DNA of 64,000 nt. Origin: Adiantum capillus-veneris (lineage: Eukaryota; Streptophyta; Polypodiopsida; Polypodiales; Pteridaceae). Position numbers and translations under genes: made by a program. Positions 21,851 through 33,385 of the stretch are shown here, piece after piece. The notes under the pieces are model-generated. The model worked only from the letters and a program-made list of their open reading frames with translations. It made no database searches and was not told where the DNA came from. Each line of letters starts with the position of its first letter. The stretch's first letter is position 1. The stretch is taken from NCBI GenBank assembly GCA_014529385.2, contig CM043966.1, positions 109,030,087 through 109,094,086 on the forward strand, in the 5' to 3' direction.

Positions 21851-22810
21851 ATTTCCCCTATTAAAATTACTCAAAACTAGAGTAATTAGGCCTAATTAAC
21901 TAGGAAGCATTCTCAGAAAATTATAGGATAATTTTCCTACGTTAATAACTATCTAATGTATCTTTCATAAATAATTCAACTTAATATAATCCTAATTAAT
22001 ATTTTTACCATTAATTCATGGCTAAATTGGCTAATTCCAGCCCTAATATGAGAGGATAAATAATAAGCTTAGTATTACTAAGCTTAATTAAAATAATTAG
22101 CAGAGATTTGTTAATTCAAAGAGGTTTAAGAAGCATATATAGGCCTAATCTTTGATTAATTAACCATTTATCCTAATCTAACCTTACTAATTCAAAAGGA
22201 TTAGGTTAATTACCGTTAGGATTAATCAATTAGAGGTTTAACTCTAATGATTTTTGCGTAGTGTTTCTCCCTAGATGAGAGAGAAATTCTCAAGGCTCCG
22301 AGTCTAACAAAATATGAAGAGAATGGTCCTATTTACAGGTTTTTCTCGGCACCTGGCAGCTTTTGAGGTTTCCCCTAGTCCAAGCAACCCCCCAGGCTGA
22401 AATTTGCGCATTTTTTTTCCATCACTGCCCCTGGCAAGTTTCCACAGCTTCCACACTCACCCCATACCTTCCAGAATTTGCCTATTTGATTTTTGCAGAT
22501 TTTCCATGATGAAATTTGGAATTTCCTATTTAACTCTAGAACCTTAGTGTAAAGAAGTCTTTGCTAATGATTAAATTGAAACCATCCAATTTTTGTTATT
22601 AATTAAATTTCTATGATAATTTTCCACGTCCCGTAACTGTTCCTGTTTTTATCGGAATCAGATTCTGAAAATTTCTAGACCTAGTAAAGTTCTGCTTATA
22701 AATCCAAAAATACCAAAATAAATAGTGTTTGGAGTCCTGCAATAGTATTTTCCATTAAGTTTTTCAAGCTTAGTACAGTTTTGAAGGTTTCGAAGACTGG
22801 AAACCTTACA

Positions 22811-22825
22811 ATCACCCCAACTTAA
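22811..22825 (-). other. Chromovirus polypurine tract (copy 2)
   Basis: AAGTTGGGGTGAT on the minus strand, adjoining the LTR, as in copy 1. Confidence 0.7.
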
Positions 22826-22845
22826 GGATTTGAGATGTCCTCATC

Positions 22846-23811
22846 TCAACCGAAATTGGGAAAATCCTTGTGAAGGGATACTTCATCCTCCAAGGTGGCA
22901 TTCTCTGTAGGGTAGTCCTTCCATTTGACCAAATATTCTCTGATAACCCTGTTTTTTAGACTCCTTTCCCTGGTATCGAGAATACAATCTGGTTGGAGTT
23001 CAAGGATTCCTTGCTTCTGCATCACAATTTGTTCGTCATCTAGAGTATGATTTGGATTTGGGATGTAAGGTTTTAGAAGACTGATATGGAAGACATTATG
23101 GACCTTGAGATGCTCAGGCAATTTTAGTTTATAAGCTTGATCACTAATTACTTTAATCACTTCATACGGTCCACAATATCTGGGGCTTAGTTTTTTGTAT
23201 TTTCTCAACGATAGAGTGCTTCTTTTTGGCCAAACCCTTAGAAATACTTTATCTCCTTGTTTGAAAACACGATCAGACCGTTTTTGATCAGCATATTGTT
23301 TTTGGCGATCTTTGGCTGCCTGAATGTCTTGCCTTATGGCTTTGGTTTGGGCATCCATTTCCTCTAACATCTGTTTTGAAGCTTCTACCCTTGTAGTAGG
23401 GTCAGAAAAATTAAGGGGTGATATGCACTCATGCCCATAAAGAGCATTGAATGGGGACATCCCAATGCTTTGATGAAAAGAAGAGTTATAGGCGAATTCC
23501 ACCAAAGGAGGAAATTGGATCCATTTCCAGGGTTCTCTACCACAATAGGCTCTAAGGATGTCTTCAATGACTTGGTTTACTCTTTCTGTCTGGCCGTTTG
23601 TTTGGGGGTGATAGGATGTATTGAAACATAGCTGCGTTCCTAAAGATTCAAATAAAGGTTTCCAAAATTTTGAAGTGAATTTGGCATCTCTGTCACTGAC
23701 TATTCTCTTAGGAAGCCCGTGCAATCTGAAGATCTCTTTGATAAAGAGACGGCTTATGTCCGATGCAGTATAAGTTGTTTTTGCAGTCATTGATTTCCGA
23801 CCACCAACCAT
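22846..23811 (-). pseudogene. Truncated chromovirus integrase with fused copia LTR start
   Basis: The integrase core and C-terminal chromodomain-like tail are nearly identical to those at 16657-17970. The N-terminal side ends at TTYTASDISRLF. The first residues of the frame (MVGGRKS) come from copia LTR sequence, so the apparent start is an artefact of the deletion junction near 23788. The rest of this internal region and its 5' LTR were deleted together with about 300 bp of copia LTR. Confidence 0.85.
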
Positions 23812-24064
23812 TGACTACCGACTAACGACCAACCGGCCGGCCGGTTTTCGACCACTTTCTGACCGCCGTCCGGCCATAATATTTTGGCAAAACCGAATAT
23901 TCTAGCAAGTGGGCGTGAAAATTTTGGTTTTCGACAAGTGATTTTATTTTCTGGGGAGTTATTTTTCTTTACACACGATGGCTACACCTCATAATGGGGG
24001 CCTTACAAATGTGTGTTTTTAACACAAAAAATTACAAGGGGTAAATCAGGCTCCATACTTAACA
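23789..24064 (-). repeat. Copia 5' LTR, 276 bp right of the nested insertion
   Basis: It aligns with about 8200-8471 of the 3' LTR, sharing GGCGTGAAAATTTTGGTTTT and ending GGCTCCATACTTAACA. It is followed by the second copy of the CAAAC target duplication. Confidence 0.9.
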
Positions 24065-24743
24065 CAAACTCTTTCAATGAGTTCATCTTACCCATTGAGT
24101 TAGTCCGCAACGGCCATACCAAATCTTCTTTACGAGTACTTTTAGGCATCTAGGTTTAGTGTTGGATAGGTATGTACGATCAAACGATCACTTGTATGCT
24201 TGAAAAGGAACCTTTGGTAGTCTAGTTAGCGTATCGTGCGTCCAAAAATCTTTAAGTGAGTTCATCTTACCCATTGAGTTAGTCCGTAATGCCCTACTCA
24301 TGATAGCTGTCAAAAAGGGGCATTCTAGCGAATACAAGGAAAATTGATCATATCTACCAATCCAAAGCTCATTTTGCATTCAGACCTTCACAAAAGCATA
24401 GCACAGGCTCCTGATCACATAGCCAAATAAAAATCATCTCCATCAATAGCATACCCTATAGAGGGGAAATGCCATTAATTGACAAGCCCACCTTACTTCT
24501 CCTCAATCTACTACTCTCAATCGCTCAACATGAAAGCAATGAGGCATCCCTTGCTTCTCTCAACCACACACTCTCTACTCAACAAGCATGCATTCTTGGA
24601 TTAGATGAGATTAGTACACACTAATCAAACCATAAGCATTTCATGCACACAAACCTCAAATCTAGGATTAGCTTGCTTCTTTTGACACTCTTTAAAATTT
24701 AACCAGCCTTTCACTTGTATGTTCACATACCCATTATCATTGC
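24065..24743 (+). other. Continuation of the invaded retroelement; about 172-bp repeat
   Basis: GAGTTCATCTTACCCATTGA occurs at about 24079 and 24251. The sequence before the second copy matches the last 55 bp before the copia insertion (7790-7845). The target was thus a tandem repeat of about 172 bp. No gene is seen in the rest. Confidence 0.6.
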
Positions 24744-25500
24744 TTATTGCTATGTTAGTGACGGACGCAAAGCGGACCCCGAACCCCGACGGTCTCTAAA
24801 ACGCCGGGGGCCGAATGGCGCGCCTCGAGCCTGCCACGGTAAAGTGAACAGGGGACAGGGGGCACCACCTAGCTTTGAGCGGCTAGGACGCAAAACCCAC
24901 AATGATATGAACACCGCAAGCCTACACACCGAGAGAGAGGAAAGGAGAGAGAGAGAGAGAGAGAATACTTGCAATTGATGGAAAAAAACTCGGGGGGTGT
25001 GAGGGTGAGTTATTTCTTCAATATTTTCAAGGTGGCATGCCGTGATGGTAGAGAGGTAGGGGGGAGGAGATGGTGCAACCTACATGGTGCGTTCTCTAGG
25101 GCGACTCAATGATTGTGAATACTCATCACCAAGAGCGTGCATACGTGTGTGCATCGACCATTGGAGTCGAGAGATGGATGTGGTTCCCTTCGCATGGTGC
25201 AATTTCCAAGGCAAACCCAACACACAAGACCCCCTCCCCATGATGGTAATGGTGTCAATCCCTCCTACTACACTCTACCCGATGCTTGGTTCCACATAAG
25301 TTGCCCCCCCCCCCCCCCCCTCGATAGTGACCTCTTAGTGCCAATTTATAGGTGTTGGCTGCTTGGATTATGGTAATCTCAGTGTGGTTAGGGTAATCTT
25401 AATCGGGGAGACAAAGAAAGTGGTGGGCCCGGTGTGGTTGACCCTTGCTTTGTTTTGGGGAAGCTTATTAAAATATGGGAATCTCTAGGTGGGCCTTTGT
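24744..25500. other. GC-rich island, (GA)n and 17-C run; no gene
   Basis: A block of about 170 bp (24760-24930) is markedly GC-richer than its neighbours. It is followed by (GA)n at 24940-24964 and by 17 consecutive C at 25304-25320. I see no convincing coding sequence. Confidence 0.5.
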
Positions 25501-26252
25501 GACCATCACCAAGAGAGAGGATATTTACAAAAATGGAAATTTACAATGACTCGGGTGAAAACTGAAGATAATAATAAAAATAACCTAAAAATTACTGGGA
25601 TGGTGTCGTGGTTGCATGTTTCCGGCGAATGGCATGCTACCAGTGCGTCGGTGTCGAGCGCACTTATTTTCAGAGTCGGCCAGGGCATGCCTTCGACGCA
25701 TTTTCTCTTTTTGTTGTTGGTGGCGTGTGCTTTGGATCCTTCTTCTTTTTGTTTGTTGATGTTGTAGTTGTTTTCCTCGTATTTGGGTGCGGTGCGTATA
25801 TGCGCGTGTGTATATATTCGTGCATGAGGTGGGTGTGTGTGTTTTGTGTAGGAATGTGCGTGTGAAGACGTGCGTGGGAAGGGGGCTATATTTATATAAT
25901 GTAGATATAGTTTTTTTTTCTCTCTTGTGGATGGCGGGCGGCATGCTTTCCTGCACAAGGTGGATAGGGGGGGGTAGAATAGGGTGTGTGTGTGTGTGGT
26001 GTGTTGAGTGTCTGTGTGTGTGTGTGGGTAGGGTGTGTGTGTTGGGGTATTGCGCTGCGCTGCCCGCGAGGACGTGTGTGTGTGTGTGTGTGTTCGGATT
26101 GCAGCGCACAGCGCTTGGGGAGAGAGGGGAGAGAGGGGGGGTAGAATAGGGGTGTGTGTGTGTGTGGGTGTGTGAGTGTGTGTGGTGGCGCTACTGCCCG
26201 TGGGAGAGAGAGAGAGAGAGAGCCTTTGTGCTGGCGTGGCCTGCGGCATCCA

Positions 26253-26351
<99 letters not shown>

Positions 26352-26400
26352 TGAGGGATAGGGGGGGGGGGGGGATGATTAGGGATAAGAGATTGAGAGA
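25501..26400. repeat. GT-rich and GA-rich low-complexity region
   Basis: GT-rich DNA (about 25780-26185) gives way to (GA)n at 26203-26222 and a run of about 77 bp of GA at 26256-26332, then a G run at 26360-26374. Long frames on both strands here (His/Thr-rich or Arg/Glu-rich) are repeat translations. Confidence 0.85.
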
Positions 26401-26412
26401 GTGTGTGAGGGA

Positions 26413-26448
<36 letters not shown>

Positions 26449-27060
26449 CTGTTGTGGGGTATGGGAGATGTGTGGGTGAGAGGGAGAGGGGGGATTAATC
26501 AATGGGTGGGGGGGTGTAAGGAATATATCCGCAGGCCAAAGAGGGGGGGAATGAGGCCGAGGGGGGGTATTAAAGAGCTGAGGGAGGGTGAGGCGAGCGG
26601 GTGGGGAAGAGCAAGGAGGGGTCGGGGGAAGGAATATTGGCGGGACAAAGAGGGGTGGGGAATAAGGGTAGAGGGTAATGTGAGGGGAGGCGTAGGGTGA
26701 GTGTAAAACTGAGTGTAAGAATACGGAGAGCGGAAGGGGGGGAGTTCTCACGCGGCTCACACCGAGGGAGCACGAGAGAGGGGTTGGGGGTTTCTTTTCT
26801 GAGTTTCTGCCTGTCCGGGGAGGGTAAATCGGGAGAGAGAGATATTAGGGAAGGGGGTATGTAGGGAAAATGGGGGGGAGAGAGTGGTTTTATCCGACGC
26901 CGGTAGGGCGGAGGGGGGGGGGGGGGGAGGGTTTTATCCGACGCCGGTAGGGGGGGGGGGAGGGATAAGTTACGGTGGGGGGGTACTGAGAGTGGGGGGG
27001 GGGGGGTGAAATGAGTTTTTTTTTTCTTTTTTTTCTTTGAGTTCCGAAAGTCGGCTATCA
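26401..27060. repeat. G-rich, nearly homopurine tract with a 34-G run
   Basis: The plus strand is mostly G and A, including 34 consecutive G at 26415-26448 and several runs of 8-14 G. A 20-base block, GGTTTTATCCGACGCCGGTA, occurs twice (about 26886 and 26929), each next to G runs. No gene. Confidence 0.85.
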
Positions 27061-27089
27061 TTAGCCCTCTCTCTTTTGGCTAGAGGCAT

Positions 27090-30045
27090 TCATGCTTCTA
27101 GCCCTTCTTCAGTTTCTTCAGCTGTAGAGTTAGAGGGTTCTCCCTCTTCTTGAATGTCTAGCACGAATTCTGGGTCAAACCTAAGAAAATACCTCTTCAG
27201 TCTCCATCCATTGACTCTAGTCTTGTGATATCTCCCATCTTCTTCCATCAGCTTATAGCTGCCGTTGTCGTAGCGCTTCTTGATGATGAATGGCCCTTCC
27301 CATCTGGGTTGAAATTTCTTTTCCTTCCTAGCGTCAAATTTGTTGTCGTATCGCAATACTAACATGCCTTTTTCCAGTCCTTTCTCTTTAAGCCCTTGAT
27401 TGAAAGTGAGTCGGCGTCGTTCTGCCTGTGATGCATAGTGATTGATTGCTTCTTCCCTATCCAGTTGGAGTCTCTCTAGATCCAAGATGTGGTTTCGGAG
27501 GTTTACGACTGGACGGTGGGTCTGGCTGGCCAAGACTCGTAAGATGGCTATTTGTACCTCAATGGGTAGAATTGCCTCCTTCCCACTGAAACTAGATGGA
27601 AAGGAGTGAAACCTAGTGATGTTCGAAACGTTGTTCTGTAGGCCCAAAGAGCTTCCATGAGATGTTTATCCCAATCTCCTGTATGCTTGTTCACCTATTT
27701 TGTGATGATTTTGCAAATCATTCCATTTACCTTCTCTACCAGACCATTGCATTGTGGATAGTATGGTGTGGAATGCCGACGTGTGATGCCTAACTTCTTC
27801 ATCAGTTCTCCTATCAAATCACCTCTGAATCCTGGTCCTCTATCTGATATTATCTCAAGAGGAGTGCCAAAATGGCAAATGATATGCTCAAAAATGAACT
27901 TTGCCACCTCTTGGGCTGTAATGCGGGTGGTGGCCGTTGCTTCTGCCCATCGTGTCATGTAGTCTACACCCACTATGATGTACAATTTACCTGATTGGGC
28001 CCTTGGTAAGGGACCAATTGCATCTATTCCCCATTTCTCAAAAGGACCATATGAAATTATAGGGGTTTGTGGCTCGTAGGTTAGCGTGCGATCACTGGCC
28101 ACTTGACAAACCCTACATGTTTTACACCAATGGTGTACATCTCTGTTCAGACTAGGCCAAAAGTATCTTGCTTGTAGAATCTTCCTTTTGGTGATATCTA
28201 GAGCAAAATGACCACCACAGACACCGTCATGGCAGCTTGAAATTACCTCTGTGATTTCACTGGAGGTTGGCACCCGCCTGAGAATTTAATCTTTGCCCTT
28301 ACAATACAAGTGGTCGTCTATAAGGCAGTACCTAGTAGCCTTCCTTACCAGCCATTGTTTTTGGCCTTTAGTGTGTCCTGCTCGACATTCCCCTGTATTT
28401 AGAAAGCTGATGATATTAGGCATAGCATCACTGCCTTGGAAGAGGGGTAGTTTTAATTTGATTGCTCCTATGTGGACATCTTGTATTCTTTTTTTAGCTA
28501 GTGTATCTGTCTCTTGATTTTCTGCTATGGGAACATGGAAGAACTTTACTACTTCAAACGTCTTCAGAAGGTCCTTAACTTGGCAAAGTTGACCAAGTAA
28601 AACCTGATTTTTGCACTCCCTGGTGCCATTTATCTGCCTCATCAAAAGCAAAGTGTCGCCGAACACATTCAAGCACTGAATTTTTTGTGAAATACATTGT
28701 TCCAACCCAAGGATTAGGGCTGCATATTCTACCTCATTGTTAGAGTGGGAGTGTAATAACTGTCCCATGGAGAATACTCTTTCCTGCTGTTCATTGAAAA
28801 TGACCATGCGTGCTGCAGACTCATCCATTGTTCTCTTGTATGCTCCGTCAAAGAAAAGAGAGTGATCTCTCTCTAGCTTAGGGCTCTCTTTATTTGGTGT
28901 TCCTTCCTTTGCTTCCGTGTTGACCTTCAGCTTCTTCTCGTAATGGCAATGAGTGAGAATTCCTGCTAGACTAGCCCTGGTGGAGTTTTCTACTTGCATG
29001 GTGTAGTCAAACTCTTGTAGTCTAATTAACCACTTTGAGATCCTAGATGAGACATCCATGTGTCCCATTACATAAGGGAAAACCTCTTCCATTGTCAGGA
29101 TTACAAATGTTCTAGGCAGGAGATAGGAGTGGAATTTCGTGGTAGCAAACATTAATGCCAGAACCATGTGTTCTACTTCGGTGAATCCCTTTTCTGATGG
29201 GGTCATGACTCGACTAGAGAAGTAAATAGGGCGCATGAAAGAAGTTTTGGGATCCTTTTGCATTAGCACTGCTCGCAGAGTATCATTTCCCACACTAGGG
29301 TTCACATAGAATGGCTCGTCCCACTTAGGAGGTGAAATAGTGGGAAGCTTAGATAGGACTTGCTTTACCTCAGTAAACTGCTACTCATTCTCTTCACTCC
29401 ATGAGAAAACATCCCTTTGGGTGAGTTGTTGTAGGGGAAGGACCACTTGACATAGCAAGTGAATGAACCTGCTTAAATATCTTACCTTCTGAAGGAAAGA
29501 AACCAATTTCTTGGTGGTGGTGGGAGATGATAAAGATACCAGAGCCTGAATTTTGCTAGGGTCAGCCTCGATTCCTTTCATTGAAATTACATGACCAAGG
29601 CGAGTGACCTTGCTCTCACCAATGTGACACTTGTCCACGTTGAGTTGGCCACCCAGGATTTGTAGCCTGGTTAAGCCATCATAGACTTTGCTTAGATGAA
29701 GGGCTCGTGAGCTATAGATGCAAAAATCATTTATGAAGACCCGTATTGATGTTCCAAAGTAGGGTTGGAAAAAAAATGTCACATAGCGTTGAAATGTGGC
29801 TGGGGTGTTGGTGAGGCCAAATGGCATTACTCTGTAGGCAAAACATCCCCAATGTGTGATGAAGGTTGTCTTGTTCTGATCCTCCTCCGCAATGCTAATC
29901 TGAAAGTATCCTGAGTAGCCATCGCATACTGTGTAGCGTTCCTGACCTGCCACTTCATTGAGTATTTCATCCTGGAATGGGAGGGGAAAATAGTCCCTCT
30001 TCGTGGCTGCATTGAGAGGTTTATGAACAAGTCTACACCCTTGGA
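27090..30045 (-). pseudogene. Ty3/gypsy Tat-lineage pol (RT, RNase H, second RNase H, integrase)
   Basis: Read 5' to 3' on the minus strand. RT spans 30045-29381 (CDGYSGYFQISIAEEDQNKT, MPFGLTNTPATFQRYV), with the catalytic motif read as VFINDFCIYS where two Asp are usual. RNase H spans about 29305-28990. A second, archaeal-type RNase H follows (LFFDGAYKR, NNEVEYAALILGLE, VFGDTLLL), a mark of the Tat/Ogre lineage. The integrase has its zinc region (CKTCRVCQ), WGIDAIGPLP, ISDRGPGF and NGLVEKVNG, then the C-terminal module (KFQPRWEGPFIIKKRYDNGS). Breaks occur near 30040 (frameshift), about 29350, 28283 (stop) and about 27650-27690. Protease and the RT start are missing. No LTR was found next to it. 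Confidence 0.92.
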
Positions 30046-31790
30046 CTTTTCTTCATGTTCAAGAGGACCACTCCGCTTAGCGGGCAACTCTTTCAACATA
30101 GGCACCCCAATCACCATCCCTTCCATACTCACCTCCATAACCCCCTTTGTCGGCACCACCATAGCAGCAGGCTTTTGCTCTTCCAAAGAAACTGCCAGCT
30201 GTAGAGGGACATACCCTCGTATCACCTGCATTCTTGTCAAAGCTTTCCCAGCAAGCATCTGTGTCTCATCATCCATCTCACCCACCGGGTCATCAAACCC
30301 CCAATCATCTTCATTTTCCATGCATTCGTGACCAAAGAATATGTATCCAAGGCACTACCCATGCAATCCATAGGCAATTGCAGTTGCTCTTCTCTTTGAT
30401 GAGCATCCGACGCCTCTTGCTTGCCATCTTCTTCAACCTTTTCTTCTTCCTCAGCCACAACAACTCTCTCCTTCTTGGGAAACCCTTGTATCTGTTGTAC
30501 AATCAAAGCGCCTTCCATAGCTACCTTGATGAGCATCATCATTAGCATGGTACTACAGAGCACCCTCACTTGCATGTCGTCGTTCTCAAGCTCCGACACT
30601 CTTCCTTGCTCTTCATTCATAGTGGCAACCACCACATCTTCATGAATATAACAGGGTAACCTTGCCTTTACCAATACCGGCTCTTCGGACTCTGTCTCCC
30701 AGCTCGTATCTCTATCCTCCTCGCTCGTTTCCCAGAAGCTTGAGCTTGTAGCCGCATCATCTTCACCATAGGGCAATTTGGCATCAGTATCATCATCCTC
30801 TATCTGCTCCACAAAAGTTGGACCATCATCGTGCCCACTTTCATCATCCAACCCCAACCTTCCAACCCCAACCTTTTTGCACCTACCATTTGGCCACGAT
30901 CTGTTATCCTTTCATACAAGCACTCCACGAGAACAGGCTCCACCTTTTCAAGTTGCACTGGACACTTGGCATCTGCTAACTCCTCTACACACAAGCTCTC
31001 TTCAACAAAAGCCTCATCTTCATTGACAAGCTCCTCCACAATCGGCATAGACGCTTCACCAATAGGTAATTCCCAAGGAACATAGTCAATCATTGGTCTT
31101 ACCCTAGCAGGATCCACACTTCGCATCATTGACACCATCCTTGACCTATCCAAAGAACACCCTGCTGCTGCCCTAGGTGCACAATCTATCGGCTTCAGCA
31201 AGCCAAGCTCCATTTTCCTTTTCACTTTCTTGCTCTTGACCTTGGCCACTTGGACCGCTTCACCATAACTTTGCGGCTCTTCATCATCAACCTTCTCACG
31301 AACCACAGGATGCAGACACGCAAGAAACTTTTCCAACTTGAAGCAATCGCCATTAACCACATGCGTAACAGCCATCAACTGCCTCCAGCAAGCTTCAAAC
31401 TCAGCCACAAAAACCTCAAAATTGGCACTTATGTCTTGCCGCAAGCCTTTAATCTACGCTTCCACTTCATTCACCGACACGACCTTGCGAAACTGTAGCA
31501 AAAACGCTCTTTAAAACCTGCCCAAATCTGTTTGTCTGCTGTCTGCAGACCATCAAACCAAGCCTTCGCTTTTCCTCGCAACACCAAGGGCACCGTACGC
31601 ACCTTGTCATCATCACCTGTCATCTGCAATTATAGCAGGAACAACTCAAAATCCGCCAGCCAGTCATCCGCATCCTCGCTTCCACTGAAGATCGGGCCAC
31701 TACTTTGCCACATCCTTGCTTCCAATCACATCACCGAGGAGCTATCAGTGCGCTCCTCAGTGGGGGCACCAGAAGATGGAGAGGGGGAAT
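30046..31790 (-). pseudogene. Gag-like region joined upstream of the Tat pol
   Basis: From about 31740 the minus strand encodes a capsid-like pattern: PIFSGSEDADDWLADFELFL, RTVPLVLRGKAKAWFDGLQ, then in another frame EKFLACLHPVVREKVDDEE and SYGEAVQVAKVKSKKVKRKM. A long acidic, low-complexity stretch follows (30860-30240), with runs such as EEEEKVEEDG, and ends directly at the RT fragment. A stop lies just upstream of 31444 and there are frame changes near 30850 and 30330. The acidic tail and missing protease suggest a deletion joining gag of one element to pol of another or of the same element. Which one cannot be told from here. Confidence 0.65.
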
Positions 31791-33385
31791 GGGGAGCACG
31801 CCTAGCGCGCCAACACGGTTGCCTCCTATAGCCCAAGGCACACACTGCACCCCAATCCACTTTGCGAGCACCTTCGACTCGCTCTTTTTACCAGACCATG
31901 CACGTACACACGCTCACACAGACGCACACAAACTCACACAATCAGCACACCTCAATGCACCATCTTTGTGCTCTCCCACACACGCAAAACACCACACACA
32001 CACTCTCTCTCTCATTGCAACACTTCGTCAGGGCGGCACACACTTGCCGACACGCCCGCACACACACACACGAGACCAGAAGAGAAGGGGGGAAGGGGGG
32101 CGAGACGATGCACAAAACTCACTGCAATGAGGGCCATGTTTCATTCATTGGCACCAAACAAGGTACAACCATCATCGCCGCAAACGGCGTGGACCAAAAC
32201 ACACGAAAGGGCGAGCCCCGCTCAAGCCCGGGCACAAAGTTTCCATAGTCCTCCTGCTCCTCATGAGCTCTCCATGGCTCCAAACGAGCGAGCAAACAAA
32301 AAAACCCCCCAAAAGATCCGTCAAACGCGAGCGTATGAGGCTCTCCTTCCTCCTTCCTTAAGCCCCACAGAAAACCCTCTGCTTCTCTTTCTTCTAAGAA
32401 AAAAAACCCGTCGAACCCTTTCTCCTTTCACTTCCTCGCTTTTACAAGCCAAAGGAAAAAAAAACCTTCCTTTTTGAGCCCTCGCGCCGGGTGCCACTGA
32501 CTCCTCATGCCAAGCCTTTTTTTCTTTTTTTCCTCTTAAAGCTTTCATTTGTCTTATGACAAAAACCTCCAGGCCATCCTTTTTTTTTTAAACTTTAGGA
32601 TTGATAACCAAAGAGTTTTTAGCTTTTGTTTTCCATGTAAACATGGAATCGGTGCTCCATGTGTTCGAATGCGTTGAAGCCCCTTTCCGTCAAGCCACCT
32701 CGGGACCCCATGCTACCGGCTCCAAACTCCGAGAGTTTTGCCGTGTCCCGACCACCTCATGCCTTGAAAACAAATGCTCCCAAACCTAGAAAAGCTGCCT
32801 GACGAGCCTTTCCGTCGTCCTTGCCTGTCTGCTAGAACTGGTCCGCCTTAATGCCCATGACTCCGATTCAGGTGCCATCGACTTCGACTAGCGTCAAATG
32901 CTACATGCTACCTATCAGACACCTGGCGAGCTCGAGAAAATACCAAATGCCACGTTTCCCAATGTGGCCCGGTGAGCACGTATCCGACCCCCGGCAAATA
33001 TTCCACAGGCCATAGCTTGCCCGTCTGACCTCCGAATGGTGAACCGAAAAGACCGGCATGCTCCACAACTCGAGCACTTCACACATATGCGCTCACATCA
33101 TCTTTCGCCAACCACTTGCACCGGCCCAATCCGGCGAGGATCTGCAACGCACCCCACTTCAAACGGCCATATCTCTCTCATCCGGGCTCCGTTTGACGAG
33201 CCGCTTGGACCTGCTCGAAAAACACATCAAGCACCACACTCTGGCATGCAAAACCACCACTTTGGGCCTATAGAGCCACCATCCAATTCTGCGTCTGGCA
33301 GCACACGCCTGGCCAAAAAAGCTGCATCAAATATACATCTCCACTTCCACCTAGCTGTAGCCGCACTTCACAGCCGCCTTATCAC
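31791..33385. other. Gene-free GC-richer stretch
   Basis: It contains CA-rich low-complexity DNA (31900-32075), a pyrimidine-rich stretch (32330-32560) and, at 32600-33380, moderately GC-rich sequence. The sentence-like CGGCCATATCTCTCTCATCC near 33165 resembles segments I associate with plant retroelement leaders. No intact frame has recognisable content. Confidence 0.4.

Larger units (their letters stand above)
18948..22810 (-). repeat. Chromovirus LTR copy 2 (5' LTR), 3.86 kb
   Basis: It runs TGTAAGGTCTCC to GGAAACCTTACA on the plus strand. It carries the same small ORF, the same roughly 150-bp repeats (about 20630-21850) and a TATA-like site at 22328-22340. It is followed rightward by another polypurine tract and integrase, so it also acts as 3' LTR of a second, truncated unit. 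The array is therefore LTR-internal-LTR-internal, a form produced by recombination between copies. Confidence 0.92.
7846..24064 (-). mobile_element. Ty1/copia element (Tork/Tnt1-like), 5' LTR split by a gypsy insertion
   Basis: The element is bounded by the perfect 5-bp target duplication CAAAC (7841-7845 and 24065-24069). On the minus strand it runs 5' LTR (23789-24064 plus 12452-12501), primer-binding site, gag-pol, polypurine tract and 3' LTR (7846-8471). About 11.3 kb of chromovirus lies inside the 5' LTR. About 300 bp of that LTR was lost together with part of the guest element. The two copia LTRs differ clearly more than the two guest LTRs do, which fits the order of insertion. Confidence 0.9.

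Noticed and set aside
25506-26249. 247-residue minus-strand frame
   Set aside because: Its middle is His/Thr/Pro repeat from GT-rich DNA; no protein-like core and no homologue.
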